DNA of 64,000 nt from Terebella lapidaria (Eukaryota > Annelida > Polychaeta > Terebellida > Terebellidae): contig OX424563.1 in the NCBI GenBank assembly GCA_949152475.1, forward strand, positions 3,383,001-3,447,000, in the 5' to 3' direction. A model generated the notes under the pieces. The model was not told the origin of the DNA, made no database searches, and saw only the letters and a list, made by a program, of their open reading frames with translations. This document shows, in pieces, positions 48,233 to 59,051 of the stretch. Made by a program: the position numbers and the translations under genes. Numbering within the stretch: position 1 is the first letter of the stretch; each line of letters opens with the position of its first letter.

Positions 48233-48941
48233 CTGCAATGTATGGAGTGGTGTAGCTGACATAAAATACAGTCATAGATAGAGAAGGCTTCCTTCAGGTC
48301 TGCAATGTATGGAGCGGTGTGACTGACATTATATAAGTTCATAGATAGAGAAGGCTTCCTTCAGGTCTGCAATGTATGGAGTGGTGTGACTGACATAATA
48401 TAAGTCAGTCATGTACTCGTAACCTAACTTAATTGTAGTAATTTCAATTTAATCTCCAACAAATATGAGGACCCCAATGGAAATACTTAGTAAGTTCCAT
48501 TCGGAGTTGTCGTGGGTTATCCTCGGCAACTTGGTATCCAATACGTCACTATACTTCCACCAAATGTCATGTAAAATTGTGTACCATCTGATATGATCTG
48601 TTCTTTCCCATGTGTGTTTTACCTCATAATCCCTTCATAATGCATGCATACTGTTGTCAATTGCTAAATAAATCAAATCAAATAAAAAAAGTTCATAGAT
48701 AGAGAAGGCTTCCTTCAGGTCTGCAATGTATGGACCGGTGTGACTGACATAATATAAGTCCATACATAGAGAAGGCTTCCTTCAGGTCTGCAATGTATGG
48801 AGCGGTGTGACTGACATAATATAAGTTCGTAGATAGAGGAGGCCTCCTCCAGGTCTGCAATGTATGGAGCGGTGTGACTGACACAATACACTCTGTTAGA
48901 TAGAGGAGGCAATGTATGGAGTGATGTGACTGACATACACG
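48205..48941 (-). repeat. Acceptor-spanning repeat (about 63 bp), about 7 copies, interrupted once
   Basis: On the minus strand each unit holds CATACATTGCAG|ACCTGAAG then GAAGCCTTCTCTATCTATG, i.e. the 3' splice site and first about 27 bases of the first known calmodulin-like exon. Three copies lie at about 48205-48405 (including the real exon start) and four at about 48690-48940. The copies upstream of the real exon lack its continuation. Confidence 0.88.
48404..48689 (+). mobile_element. Retroposon-like insertion of about 280 bp inside the acceptor-spanning repeat
   Basis: A unique segment breaks one repeat unit between 'ataagt' and 'tcatag'; intact neighbouring copies ('atataagttcatagat') show the empty site. 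It ends AATAAATCAAATCAAATA-AAAAAA, an A-rich tail typical of retroposition. The body is unrecognised. Any target duplication is at most 3-4 bases and overlaps the A run. Confidence 0.6.
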
Positions 48942-49789
48942 TATGGTAAGATAAAGAAATACATTACATACAGATAAAGAAGGTCTTCTTCAGTGTTGCT
49001 GTTCCTGTGTTTGGCTAGGAAGATTTGACATCATTCAAAATAAGACAGTGAATCCACGCATGCATCATCCATGAATATATGCCCTTATGCAATGTTCTTT
49101 ACATGTAGGCGTACATCAACTATTTTGTTATTGATTGTTACAACACTATATATATATATTATGCACATGCCATGCAAATAAGTGGCCTCGTCATGATGAA
49201 GATATATGACTGGTTTGGATATAGTGGAGAATCCATGCCGGACAAATATACACGTACAAACAACCTTACGGTATACATACATGTACATGTGCAGTACTAT
49301 GAATGTATACGTGTACATGTATATACTATCAATGATACCTTGTCCTTGTGGGATTAACTCGACACGACAAGGAGACTGCAATATCGAAAACTAAATACGT
49401 GTGCATGTGCACACGTTGTGTGTAGCTTCAGGTATGAAATTTCAGGTACAATTTGTATACTTTGCCAAAATGAACGATCTTTCTCACACCCCGGAAGCCG
49501 ATGTACGTAACGCGCGTGACGGACATAAAAATGGCGCAAGGTCTGTTTTAATTCGAAAGATTAACGTCGATTATCCTCACTTCAACACCGAGTTACTTTA
49601 CTTTTGTGCTTTACTTTTGTGTATTTTGTGATACAAATATTGGCGGGGGATGTCCGTAACGCCCGACTGATTTTCCTGATTGATTTCCGTAACGCGATTT
49701 CAGGATGTCCGTAACGCGCGGCAAAAGAATTATTTTCCGGGTAAACTTTCACCACGTTGACGTAAAATAGCAGGACCTTAGTATTTGTC

Positions 49790-50870
49790 TACAGTGGCTT
49801 ATTTGTGCCATATTTATTTTTTTTTACTTCACAGAAAATAAATTCCAAATTATCAAGCAACGGAAATATTTTCGCTGCAGCTAAAACTATTTTCGCCCCA
49901 GCTAAAATATTTTCGCTGCAGCTAAAACTATTTTCGCTCCAGCTAAAACATTTTTGCTGCAGCTAAAACTATTTTCGCCTCAGCTAAAACATTTTTGCTC
50001 CAGCTAAAACATTTTCGCTGCAGCTAAAACTATTTTCGCCCCAGCTAAAACTATTTTCGCTGCAGCTGAAAAATTATCGCTGCAGCTAAAACTATTTTCG
50101 TTCCAGCTAGAATATTTTAGCTGCAGCTAAAACTATTTTCGCTGTAGCTAAAATATTTTCGCTGCAGCTAATACTATTTTCGACCCAGCTAAACTATTTT
50201 TGCTGCAGCTAAAACTATTTTCGCCCTAGCTTAAATATTTTCGCTTCAGCTAAAATTATTTTCGTCACTTGAAAATCTCCAAAAAATCTCCCAAACCTCC
50301 TATAAATCTAAAAAAATCCCCCCAAAATCTGAAAAAAATGCTCTAAAAAACATGAATGACACTGCGAGAATGTTTAAGCGAAAATAGTTTTAGCTGCAGC
50401 GAAAATGATTTAGCTTGGGCGAAAATAGTTTCAGCTGCAGCGAAAATGTTTTAGCTGGGGCGAAAATAGTTTCAGCTGGAGCAAAAATGTTTTAGCTGGG
50501 GCGAAAATAGTTTTAGCTGCAGCTAAAATATTCTAGCTGGAGCGAAAATAGTTTTAGCTGCAGCGAAAATATTCTAGCTGGAGCGAAAATAGTTTTAGCT
50601 GCAGCGAAAATGTTTTAGCTGGGGCGAAAATAGTTTCAGCTGGAGCAAAAATGTTTCAGCTGGGGCGAAAATAGTTTTAGCTGCAGCTAAAATATTCTAG
50701 CTGGAGCGAAAATAGTTTTAGCTGCAGCGAAAATGTTTTAGTTGGAGCGAAAATAGTTTTAGCTGCAGCGAAATTAGATTTAGCTGCAGCGGAAATATTT
50801 TCTTCCTTGATAATTTGGAAATAATTTTCTTTGAAATAAAAAAAAATAATATGGCACAAATAAGCCGCCG
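49790..50870. repeat. 1.08-kb palindrome built of GCTGCAGCTAAAACTATTTTC-like repeats
   Basis: The left arm (49790-50275) and right arm (50375-50870) are inverted copies. The outer edges match ('gtggcttatttgtgccatat' versus 'atatggcacaaataagccgc'), as do the next parts ('aaattccaaattatcaag'). The bulk of each arm is a tandem array with a period of about 22-23 bp (GCTGCAGCTAAAACTATTTTC alternating with GCTCCAGCTAAAACATTTT). A spacer of about 100 bp rich in 'aaaatctccc' lies in the middle. Confidence 0.88.
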
Positions 50871-51421
50871 TAATTTGTCAGTGTCACAATCTAATTGCAA
50901 GCTTCTTCACCCATATTCTGATGCGAGTGTAGATGCACGTATGACAGCAAGGAGCAGCGAGGTAATGATTATTTTGATGAGAATATTGATACTAAAGTTA
51001 AAAAATATTAGTTCGATCGCCAACTGTTATAAGAAGCGAATGCTGTGCCAGTCTATGTGTTCATGTCTCAATTGATTTCCCTCACAGTCTGGCATGTAGG
51101 CGGGTGAGATGACGTATTTATTGTTTTCTGTCAAGAGTTGAATTGTTCTAAACAGTTGTTTTGCTCCCTTGTTCAACAACGACCAACATGTGCCCCACCA
51201 CATATGATACATTTTCAGTTGTTTCAGAGGGCTTGTGATATCTAAATGAAATCAATAATACGAATATTTATGCCAACTGCAGCATCATAAATATGAGCTG
51301 ATTATGACAATGCTGTCATACGAGAGTCAACTTTAAGTGAACATGAATATGTGTATCATGCCCAAGTCTACTTGTCTTTTGGGTTTTTTTTTATGTGCCG
51401 ATAGTGTCGTCCATTGCCACG

Positions 51422-52977
51422 ATGGAAGCATCGTCTTCTTGCCAAGTTCTTCGAGCACCCCCGTTAAACCACGGGCGCAACATCGTAAGGAGACAATTTG
51501 GGAAATGTAATCGCGCGCGCGTTATCATGCAAACTATTTAGATGATTTTTTAATGAATATTTGATCCACATAGTATTATTTCAATGTAAATCACTCTGCT
51601 CCGAATTGAAACAGTGTGTTCAAACTGTGGACGGACATTTGCATCGGAGAGTGGCTTGAGAGAGCACAAGTTGAGGGAAGACGGGAAGGTCCGACACGAG
51701 TGCCGAGTGTGTGGCCGGGGCTACATCAATAAGGCCTCATTCCTGGCCCATGAATTGCAACATGTTGGGGTAGGCCCTACATGAGTTGTTGGTCTATAGG
51801 CCAACCTCTTTCGATAAAATTGACCGCAAAAAATGCCCCTAAAAAACGTGAAATTTTGCCATATTTTTATCCAACCTCACCTTGGATATTTCATTATATC
51901 GACTCAAACATGCATTATTCACATGAAACATGGTAGAAACGTGCGAAACGAATTGATGTACATGATGGTGTGCTATTTGTCATTGTAAACTGATTATTGC
52001 CTGGTCAATCATGTATATGATAAAGCGATTCCAGACTTTTGACGGGCAGTATATTAGGCGAGCCACACGTATGAATACGGAACCCCGTAGAAGCCAAATA
52101 CTGCAAGGTGTGAAAATATATTTATCTGGCGCCTGCCACCAACTAATTAAGTGGCGGCCGCCAGATAAATATAGTTTTACACCTTACAGTATCTGGCCTC
52201 TGCGGGCTGCTGTATATGGACAGATTTCACTAATTCCTTCGGCCATACAAAACAATGATAAAAAGCCCAAATTCAAGTCTCCATAGCTCCGTCCCAGAAC
52301 AAGATAAACCTTAGCAGCTTATATGCAAAGCTAGCCAATTCATTTCCTGATCTCACTATAGTAAGGAAAATATATGTTGATAAATTGGATTTTTCGCTAC
52401 AGCTCGAATTCTGAGGGTACCCCCTTAAAACGACTGATTTTCATGCCTGACAACCCATATATATCGTTCGCCGTCAGAGCCGTTCTGTGCGTGCTGTGGT
52501 CTTGAAACTCTTCGTGTGCAATGCCAACCAGCCTGGGTCAGCAACCAGCCATAGCAAAATATCCCCCACCATTCTGCGGGGGATCAAGGGCATCCCCCGT
52601 TTTCAAAACTGTAACGGATATGACGCAATATCATTGGTGTTGTCATGCCATATAAGTGTATGTCAAAGGCGTTCTGTTGCTTAATAGGCTGTCGTGTGTC
52701 AATTTTATTTACGCAGCAGAAACAGTTTAAGTGTGATGCGGATGACTGTGGAGCTTCTTTCTGCTACAAGAAGGATCTCCGCCTTCACACGGACAGTAAG
52801 CACTCGCAGAACAGATATGCTTGCGACAACTGTCCGGCTGTTTTGGGGAGGCAGGATAGCTTGCGGCACCATCGGAATGCGTGCAAGGGGAAATCTAAAT
52901 ATTCATGCAGTCAGTGCCTTTACTCTTCGCCATACCAGCACAATGTTTCAAGGCATGAGAAAACTGCCCACAAGTAA
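51422..52977 (+). CDS. Small C2H2 zinc-finger protein inside the inverted-repeat element, 3 putative exons
   Basis: Putative exons 51422-51506, 51615-51769 and 52717-52977 join in phase to 166 aa. The second exon gives CSNCGRTFASESGLREHK and CRVCGRGYINKASFLAHELQH; the third gives CDADDCGASFCYKKDLRLH with H, CDNCPAVLGRQDSLRHHRNAC (C2HC) and CSQCLYSSPYQHNVSRHEKTAH. That makes about five C2H2-type fingers, so DNA binding is likely. The last two exons are well supported by their motifs; the first (MEASSSCQVLRAPPLNHGRN) rests on a weak donor (AAAT|GTAATC) and phase only. The first finger lacks a clear second His. The gene may be captured host sequence or part of the element. I do not recognise the family. 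Confidence 0.6.
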
Positions 52978-53869
52978 ATAATCGTCCCTTTTATATTTTT
53001 GAAACATCTGAGTATTGTTCTTTGTGGTGGACTGTACAATGTTGGAACATTTCGTTCGTTGTTCCAGCAAAATGTACGCAGTGGTAACACATCAGCTTTT
53101 CCTGCTCTGCAATGTCAAAAACATTAACATTTAACGCTTTGTGAACTTCACCTTATACGTGATGATTCAATAAAGCCTTTTCGGTGACCATCGAGAGACA
53201 TGAATCAACGTATTGCCACAATTACACGACTACAGGTCTGTTAACAGCTTTGTCATCCATAGCGTCACGAACATCGTCCACAAAACTTCATATCGCGTTA
53301 CGGAAATCAAGTGTTGGCGTTACGGACATCCCCGCCAATATTTGTATCTCAAAATACACAAAAGTAAAGCACGATGCGACTACCATCTTTGCGACACGAT
53401 ACATAAACATATCTCATCTGTCTAACTGCATATTGTCAGGTAGTAACTCGGTGTTGAAGTGAGGATAATCGACGTTAATCTTTCGAATTAAAACAGACCT
53501 TGCGCCATTTTTATGTCCGTCACGCGCGTTACGTACATCGGCTTCCGGGGTGTGTTTCTGAACTTGATTCAAAGCTTTTACCCCTCGCTTTATAATATCC
53601 CGAACCAGGTATTATTCTATTGTTGTTATACGCAGACATACTTGGAGATCGACAGTTATCCAATGTTTTGGGTTCAATACATAAATATGGTTAGAGTTTA
53701 TACAGCTTGTGCACTTGATTTAGTGTTTTGATTGGAGAATAATTTTCGTTGAAAACACAATCTGACGACAAATGTGAAAATGTAAGATTGTACATAATGG
53801 TATAAAACAGTCGAAGAAAAGTCAACGAATGTTATCCATATATTGATATAGGGAATAAAAGAATATTAC

Positions 53870-56800
53870 CAAGGCTTGTGTTACATTGTCGAGGTTTGCG
53901 CGTCATTGCCAAGGCTTGTGTGACATTACCAAAGTTTGTGCAACATTACCAAGGTTTGTGTCACATTACCAAGGCGTTTGTGACATTGTCAAGGCTCGGA
54001 TGACATTACAAGGTTTGTGCGACATTGCCAAAGCTTGTGGGGCATCACCAGAGCTTGTACGACATCACCAAGGCTTGGGTGACATCACCAAGGTTTGTGC
54101 GACATCACAAAGGTTTATGCGACATTACCAAGGTTTGTGGGACATTACTCAGGCTTTTGTTACATTGCCAAGGCTTGTGTGACATTATCAAGACGTGTGT
54201 ACACTACCTAGGTTTGTGTGACATTGCCAAGGTTTGTGCGACATTGCTAAGGTTTGTGCGACATTGCTAAGGTTTGTGCGACACTGCCAAGGTTTGTGCG
54301 ACAATGCCAAGGTTTGTGCGACAATGCCAAGGTTTGTGCGACATTACCAAGGTTTGTGCGACATTACCAAGGTTTGTGCGACATTACCAAGGTTTGTGCG
54401 ATATTACCAAAGATCGGCGACATTACCCAGGCTTGTGCGACATTGCAAAGGTTTGTGCGACATTGCCTAAGCTTGTGCGACATTACCAAGGCTTGTGCGA
54501 CATTGCCAAGGTTTGTGCGACATTACCAAGGCTTGTGCGACATTACCAAGGTTTGTGCGACATTACCAAGGTTTGTGCGACATTACCAAGGTTTGTGCGA
54601 CATTACCAAGGCTTGTGCGACATTACCAAGGCTTGTGCGACATTGCCAAGGCTTGTGCGACATTACCAAGGTTTGTGCAACATTGCCAAGGTTTGTGCGA
54701 CATTACCAAGGTTTGTGCAACATTGCCAAGGTTTGTGCGACATTACCAAGGCTTGTGCAACATTACCAAGGTTTGTGCGATATTACCAAGGTTTGTGCGA
54801 CATTACCAAGGTTTGTGCGACATTACCAAGGCTTGTGCGACATTACCAAGGCTTGTGCGACATTGCCAAGGCTTGTGCGACATTACCAAGGTTTGTGCAA
54901 CATTGCCAAGGTTTGTGCGACATTGCCAAGGTTTGTGCGACATTGCTAAGGTTTGTGCGACATTGCTAAGGTTTGTGCGACACTGCCAAGGTTTGTGCGA
55001 CAATGCCAAGGTTTGTGCAACATTGCCAAGGTTTGTGCGACATTACCAAGGGTTGTGCGACATTGCCAAGGTTTGTGCGACATTACCAAGGCTTGTGCAA
55101 CATTGCCAAGGTTTGTGCGACATTGCCAAGGTTTGTGCGACATTACCAAGGTTTGTGCGACACTGCCAAGGTTTGTGCAACATTGCCAAGGTTTGTGCGA
55201 CATTACCAAGGGTTGTGCGACAATGCCAAGGTTTGTGCAACATTACCAAGGTTTGTGCGACATTACCAAGGTTTGTGCGACATTGCCAAGGTTTGTGCGA
55301 CATTACCAAGGTTTGTGCGACATGACCAAGGTTTGTGCGACATTGCAAATGTTTGGGTGACATTGCCAAGGTTTGTGTGACATTACCAAGGCTTGTGCAA
55401 CATTGCCAAGGTTTGTGCGACATTATCAAGGTTTGTGCAACATTGCCAAGGTTTGTGCGACATTGCCAAGGTTTGTGCGACATTATCAAGGTTTGTGCGA
55501 CATTGCCAAAGCTTGTGCGACATTGCCAAGGTTTGTGCGACATTGCCAAGGTTTTTGCGACATTACCAAGACTTGCGCAACATTACCAAGGTTTTTGCGA
55601 CATTACCAAGACTTATCCAACATTACCAAGGTTTTTGCGACATTACCAAGACTTGTGCAACATTACCGAGGTTTGTGCGACATTGCCAAGGCTTGTGCGA
55701 CATTACCAAGATTTTTGCCAAATTACCAAGACTTGTGCGACATTACCAGGGTTTATGCGACATTACCAAGACTTGTGCAACATTACCAATGTTTGTGCGA
55801 CATTGCCAAGGTTTGTGCGACATTGCCAAGGCTTGTGCGACATTACCAAGATTTTTGCCACATTACCAAGACTTGTGCGACATTACCAGGGTTTGTGCGA
55901 CATTACCAAGACTTGTGCGACATTACCAATGTTTGTGCGACATTGCCAAGGCTTGTGCGACATTGCCAAGGTTTGTGCGACATTGCCAAGGTTTGTGCGA
56001 CATTACCAAGGTTTTTGTGACATTACCAAGGTTTGTGCAACATTACCAAGGTTTGTGCGACATCACCAAGACTTGTGCAACATTGCCAAGGTTTTTGCGA
56101 CATTACCAAGACTTGTGCAACATTACCAAGGTTTTTGCGACATTACCAAGACTTGTGCAACATTACCAAGGTTTGTGCGACATTGCCAAGGTTTGTGCAA
56201 CATTACCAAGATTTTTGCCACATTACCAAGACTTGTGCGACATTACCAGGGTTTGTGCGACATTACCAAGACTTGTGCGACATTACCAATGTTTGTGCGA
56301 CATCACCAATGTTTGTGCGACATTGCCAAGGCTTGTGCGACATTGCCAAGGTTTGTGCGACATTACCAAGGTTTGTGTGACATTACCAAGGTTTGTGCGA
56401 CATTACCAAGGTTTGTGCGACATTACCAAGGTTTGTGCGACATTACCAAGGTTTGTGCGACATTGCCAAGGCTTCTGCGACACTGCCAAGGTTTGTGCGA
56501 CATTGCCAAGGTTTGTGCGACATTACCAAGGTTTGTGTGACATTACCAAGATTTGTGCGACATTACCAAGGTTTGTGTGACATTACCAAGGTTTGTGCGA
56601 CATTGCCAAGGTTTGTGCGACATTACCAAGGTTTGTGCGACATTGCCAAGGTTTGTGCGACATTTCCAAGGTTTGTGCGACATTACCAAGGTTTGTGCGA
56701 CATTACCAAGGTTTGTGCGGCATTGCCAAGGTTTGTGTGACATTACCAAGACTTGTGCATTATTACCAAGGTTTGTGCGACATTACCAAGGTTTGTGCAA

Positions 56801-58455
56801 CATTACCAAGGTTTGTGCGACATTACCAAGGTTTGTGCGACATTGCCAAGGTTTGTGCGGCATTGCCAAGGCTCGTGCGACATTGCCAAGGTTTGTGTGA
56901 CATTACCAAGACTTGTGCATTATTACCAAGGTTTGTGCGACATTACCAAGGTTTGTGCAACATTACCAAGGTTTGTGCGACATTACCAAGGCTTGTGCAA
57001 CATTTCCAAGGCTTGTGCGACATTGCCAAGGTTTGTGCGACATTACCAAGACTTGTGCGACATTACCAAGGTTTGTGCGACATTGCCAAGGTTTGTGCGA
57101 CATTACCAAGACTTGTGCGACATTGCCAAGGCTTGTGCGAAATTGCCAAGGTTTGTGCGACATTGCCAAGGTTTGTGCGACATGGCCAAGGTTTGTGCGA
57201 CATTGCCAAGGTTTGTGCGACATTACCAAGACTTGTGCGACATTGCCAAGGCTTGTGCGACATTGCCAAGGTTTGTGCGACATTACCAAGACTTGTGCGA
57301 CATTACCACGGTTTGTGCGACATTACCAAGGTTTGTGCGACATTACCAAGACTTGTGCGACACTACCAAGGTTTGTGCGACATTGCCAAGGTTAGTGCGA
57401 CATTATTAAGGTTTGTGCGACATTACCAAGGTTTGGGCGACATTGCCAAGGTTTGTGCGACACTGCCAAGGTTTGTGCGACATTGCCAAGGTTTGTGCGA
57501 CATTGCCACGGTTTGTGAGACACTGCCAAGGTTTGTGCGACATTGCCAAGGTTTGTGCGACATTGCCCAGGTTTGTGCAAGATTGCCAAGGTTTGTGCGA
57601 CATTACCAAGGTTTGTGCCAAATTACCAAGGTTTGTGCAACATTGCCAAGGTTTGTGCGACATTGCCAAGGTTTGTGAGACACTGCCAAGGTTTGTGCGA
57701 CATTGCCAAGGTTTGTGCCAAATTACCAAGGTTTGTGCGAAATTGCCAAGGCTTGTGCGACATTACCGAGGCTTGTGCGACATTACCAAGGCTTGTGCGA
57801 CATTGCCATGGTTTGTGCGACATTGCCAAGGCTTGTGCGACATTACCAAGGCTTGTGCGACATTGCCAAGGTTTGTGCAACATTGCCAAAGCTTGTGCAG
57901 CATTACCAAGGTTTGTGCGACATTACCAAGGCTTGTGCGACATTGCCAAGGTTTGTGCGACATTGCCAAGGTTTGTGCGACATTACCAAGGCTGGTGTGA
58001 CATTGCCATGGTTTGTGAGACATTGCCAAGGCTTGTGCGACATTACCAAGGCCTGTGCGACATTGCCAATGTTTGTGCGACATTGCCAAAGCTTGTGCAG
58101 CATTACCAAGGTTTGTGCAACATTACCAAGGTTTGTGCGACATTGCCAAGGTTTGTGCGACATTGCCAAGGCTTGTGCGACATTGCCAAGGCTTGTGCGA
58201 CATTACCAAGGTTTGTGCGACATTGCCAAGGTTTGTGCGACATTGCCAAGGCTTGTGCGACATTACCGAGGTTTGTGCGACATTGCCTAGGTTTGTGTGA
58301 CATTACCAAAGCTTTTGCTATATTACCAAGGTTTGTGTGACATTACCAATGTTTGTGCGACATTGCCAAGGTTTGTGTGACATTTCCCAGGCTTGGGTGA
58401 CATTACCAAGATTTGTGTGACATTGTCAATGCTTGTCGTATATCACCAAGGCTTG
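53870..58455. repeat. 20-bp satellite (CAAGGTTTGTGCGACATTAC), about 225 copies, 4.6 kb
   Basis: It is nearly homogeneous in the middle and frayed at both ends. Variants alternate 'attacc/attgcc' and 'gtttgtg/gcttgtg/acttgtg'. Since 20 is not a multiple of 3, one strand gives the same 20-residue peptide period (CDIAKVCATLPRFVRHYQGL) in all three frames, and stops are rare on both strands. The long open frames here are therefore not evidence of genes. There are no introns, no unique start and no non-repeat coding flank. Confidence 0.95.
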
Positions 58456-59051
58456 TGTGACAATGATGGCTATTATTTTGTACGTATGGTTTTTATTTTG
58501 TCATGTATATGGTATTTGATGTTTGATGTTTCACATGGTATTTGATGTTTCATATGGTATTTCAATGTTTTCCTATTTTCATACATCCAGTTGTCACTTT
58601 ATTTGACTGCAACATAAAAACATGATAAAATTTCATGTAAATTCTGACAATAAACTCTTTTGAAAGGTATTGTCTAATTACAGTGTGAATTAGTACGCCA
58701 TAAATTTGATTGTTTCAATAATTATCCAAATAGACTTTCGACTACAATCTATACCATCATTTCTCACATTTGAAGTGTTCATACACATGTAATGTCATGC
58801 AAATTTATTCCCCCATACTACAATATCTCGAGGCGAACCATCATACGGGTTGCAGACTCCTAGGTACAGTACCCTGATCATTCGGCAACATACCATTTTT
58901 CTTAATTTTTATTAAAACACTTTTTGTTTACTTGTATATCGAAGACCCAATATCCGGTCACCTCACGGATAATGTTGAATCCAATAACATTTAGTTACAC
59001 GCAAATGTGTACCTCTGGCCTACAGTTGTCTGAGAGGTAACTAACATCGGG
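58456..59051. other. Intergenic stretch, no gene seen
   Basis: AT-rich unique sequence between the 20-bp satellite and the 1.14-kb tandem repeat. A short 'atggtatttgatgttt' triplication is present near 58508-58565. Nothing else is recognised. Confidence 0.4.

Larger units (their letters stand above)
49485..53554. mobile_element. 4.07-kb inverted-repeat element, 5-bp target duplication TTTCT
   Basis: The first about 113 bases (CACACCCCGGAAGCCGATGT...) are repeated without a difference in inverted form at the right end; weaker inverted similarity continues inwards for over 100 bp, with the motif GTCCGTAACGC repeated several times in each arm. TTTCT flanks both ends (49480-49484, 53555-53559). 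Inside are a 1-kb palindromic minisatellite and a small zinc-finger gene. No transposase is recognised. Identical termini suggest a recent insertion. CAC ends with a 5-bp duplication are seen in Transib-type elements, but nothing else supports that assignment. Confidence 0.88.

Noticed and set aside
50851-50961. Possible first exon of the zinc-finger gene (MAQISRRNLSVSQ...)
   Set aside because: It ends in phase 0 at a GTAATG donor and does not fit the phase-1 zinc-finger exon; it also overlaps the palindrome edge.
49485-53554. Assignment of the inverted-repeat element to Transib/RAG-type transposons
   Set aside because: Only the CAC end and 5-bp duplication fit; no transposase or further terminal signature was seen, so the family is left open.
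53886-58340. Long open frames (up to about 400 codons) on both strands
   Set aside because: They are by-products of the 20-bp satellite: the same peptide appears in three frames, with no unique start, intron or flanking coding sequence.
53870-58455. CRISPR-like regular spacing of short repeats
   Set aside because: Units are contiguous 20-mers without unique spacers, in a eukaryotic sequence, and no cas genes are present.
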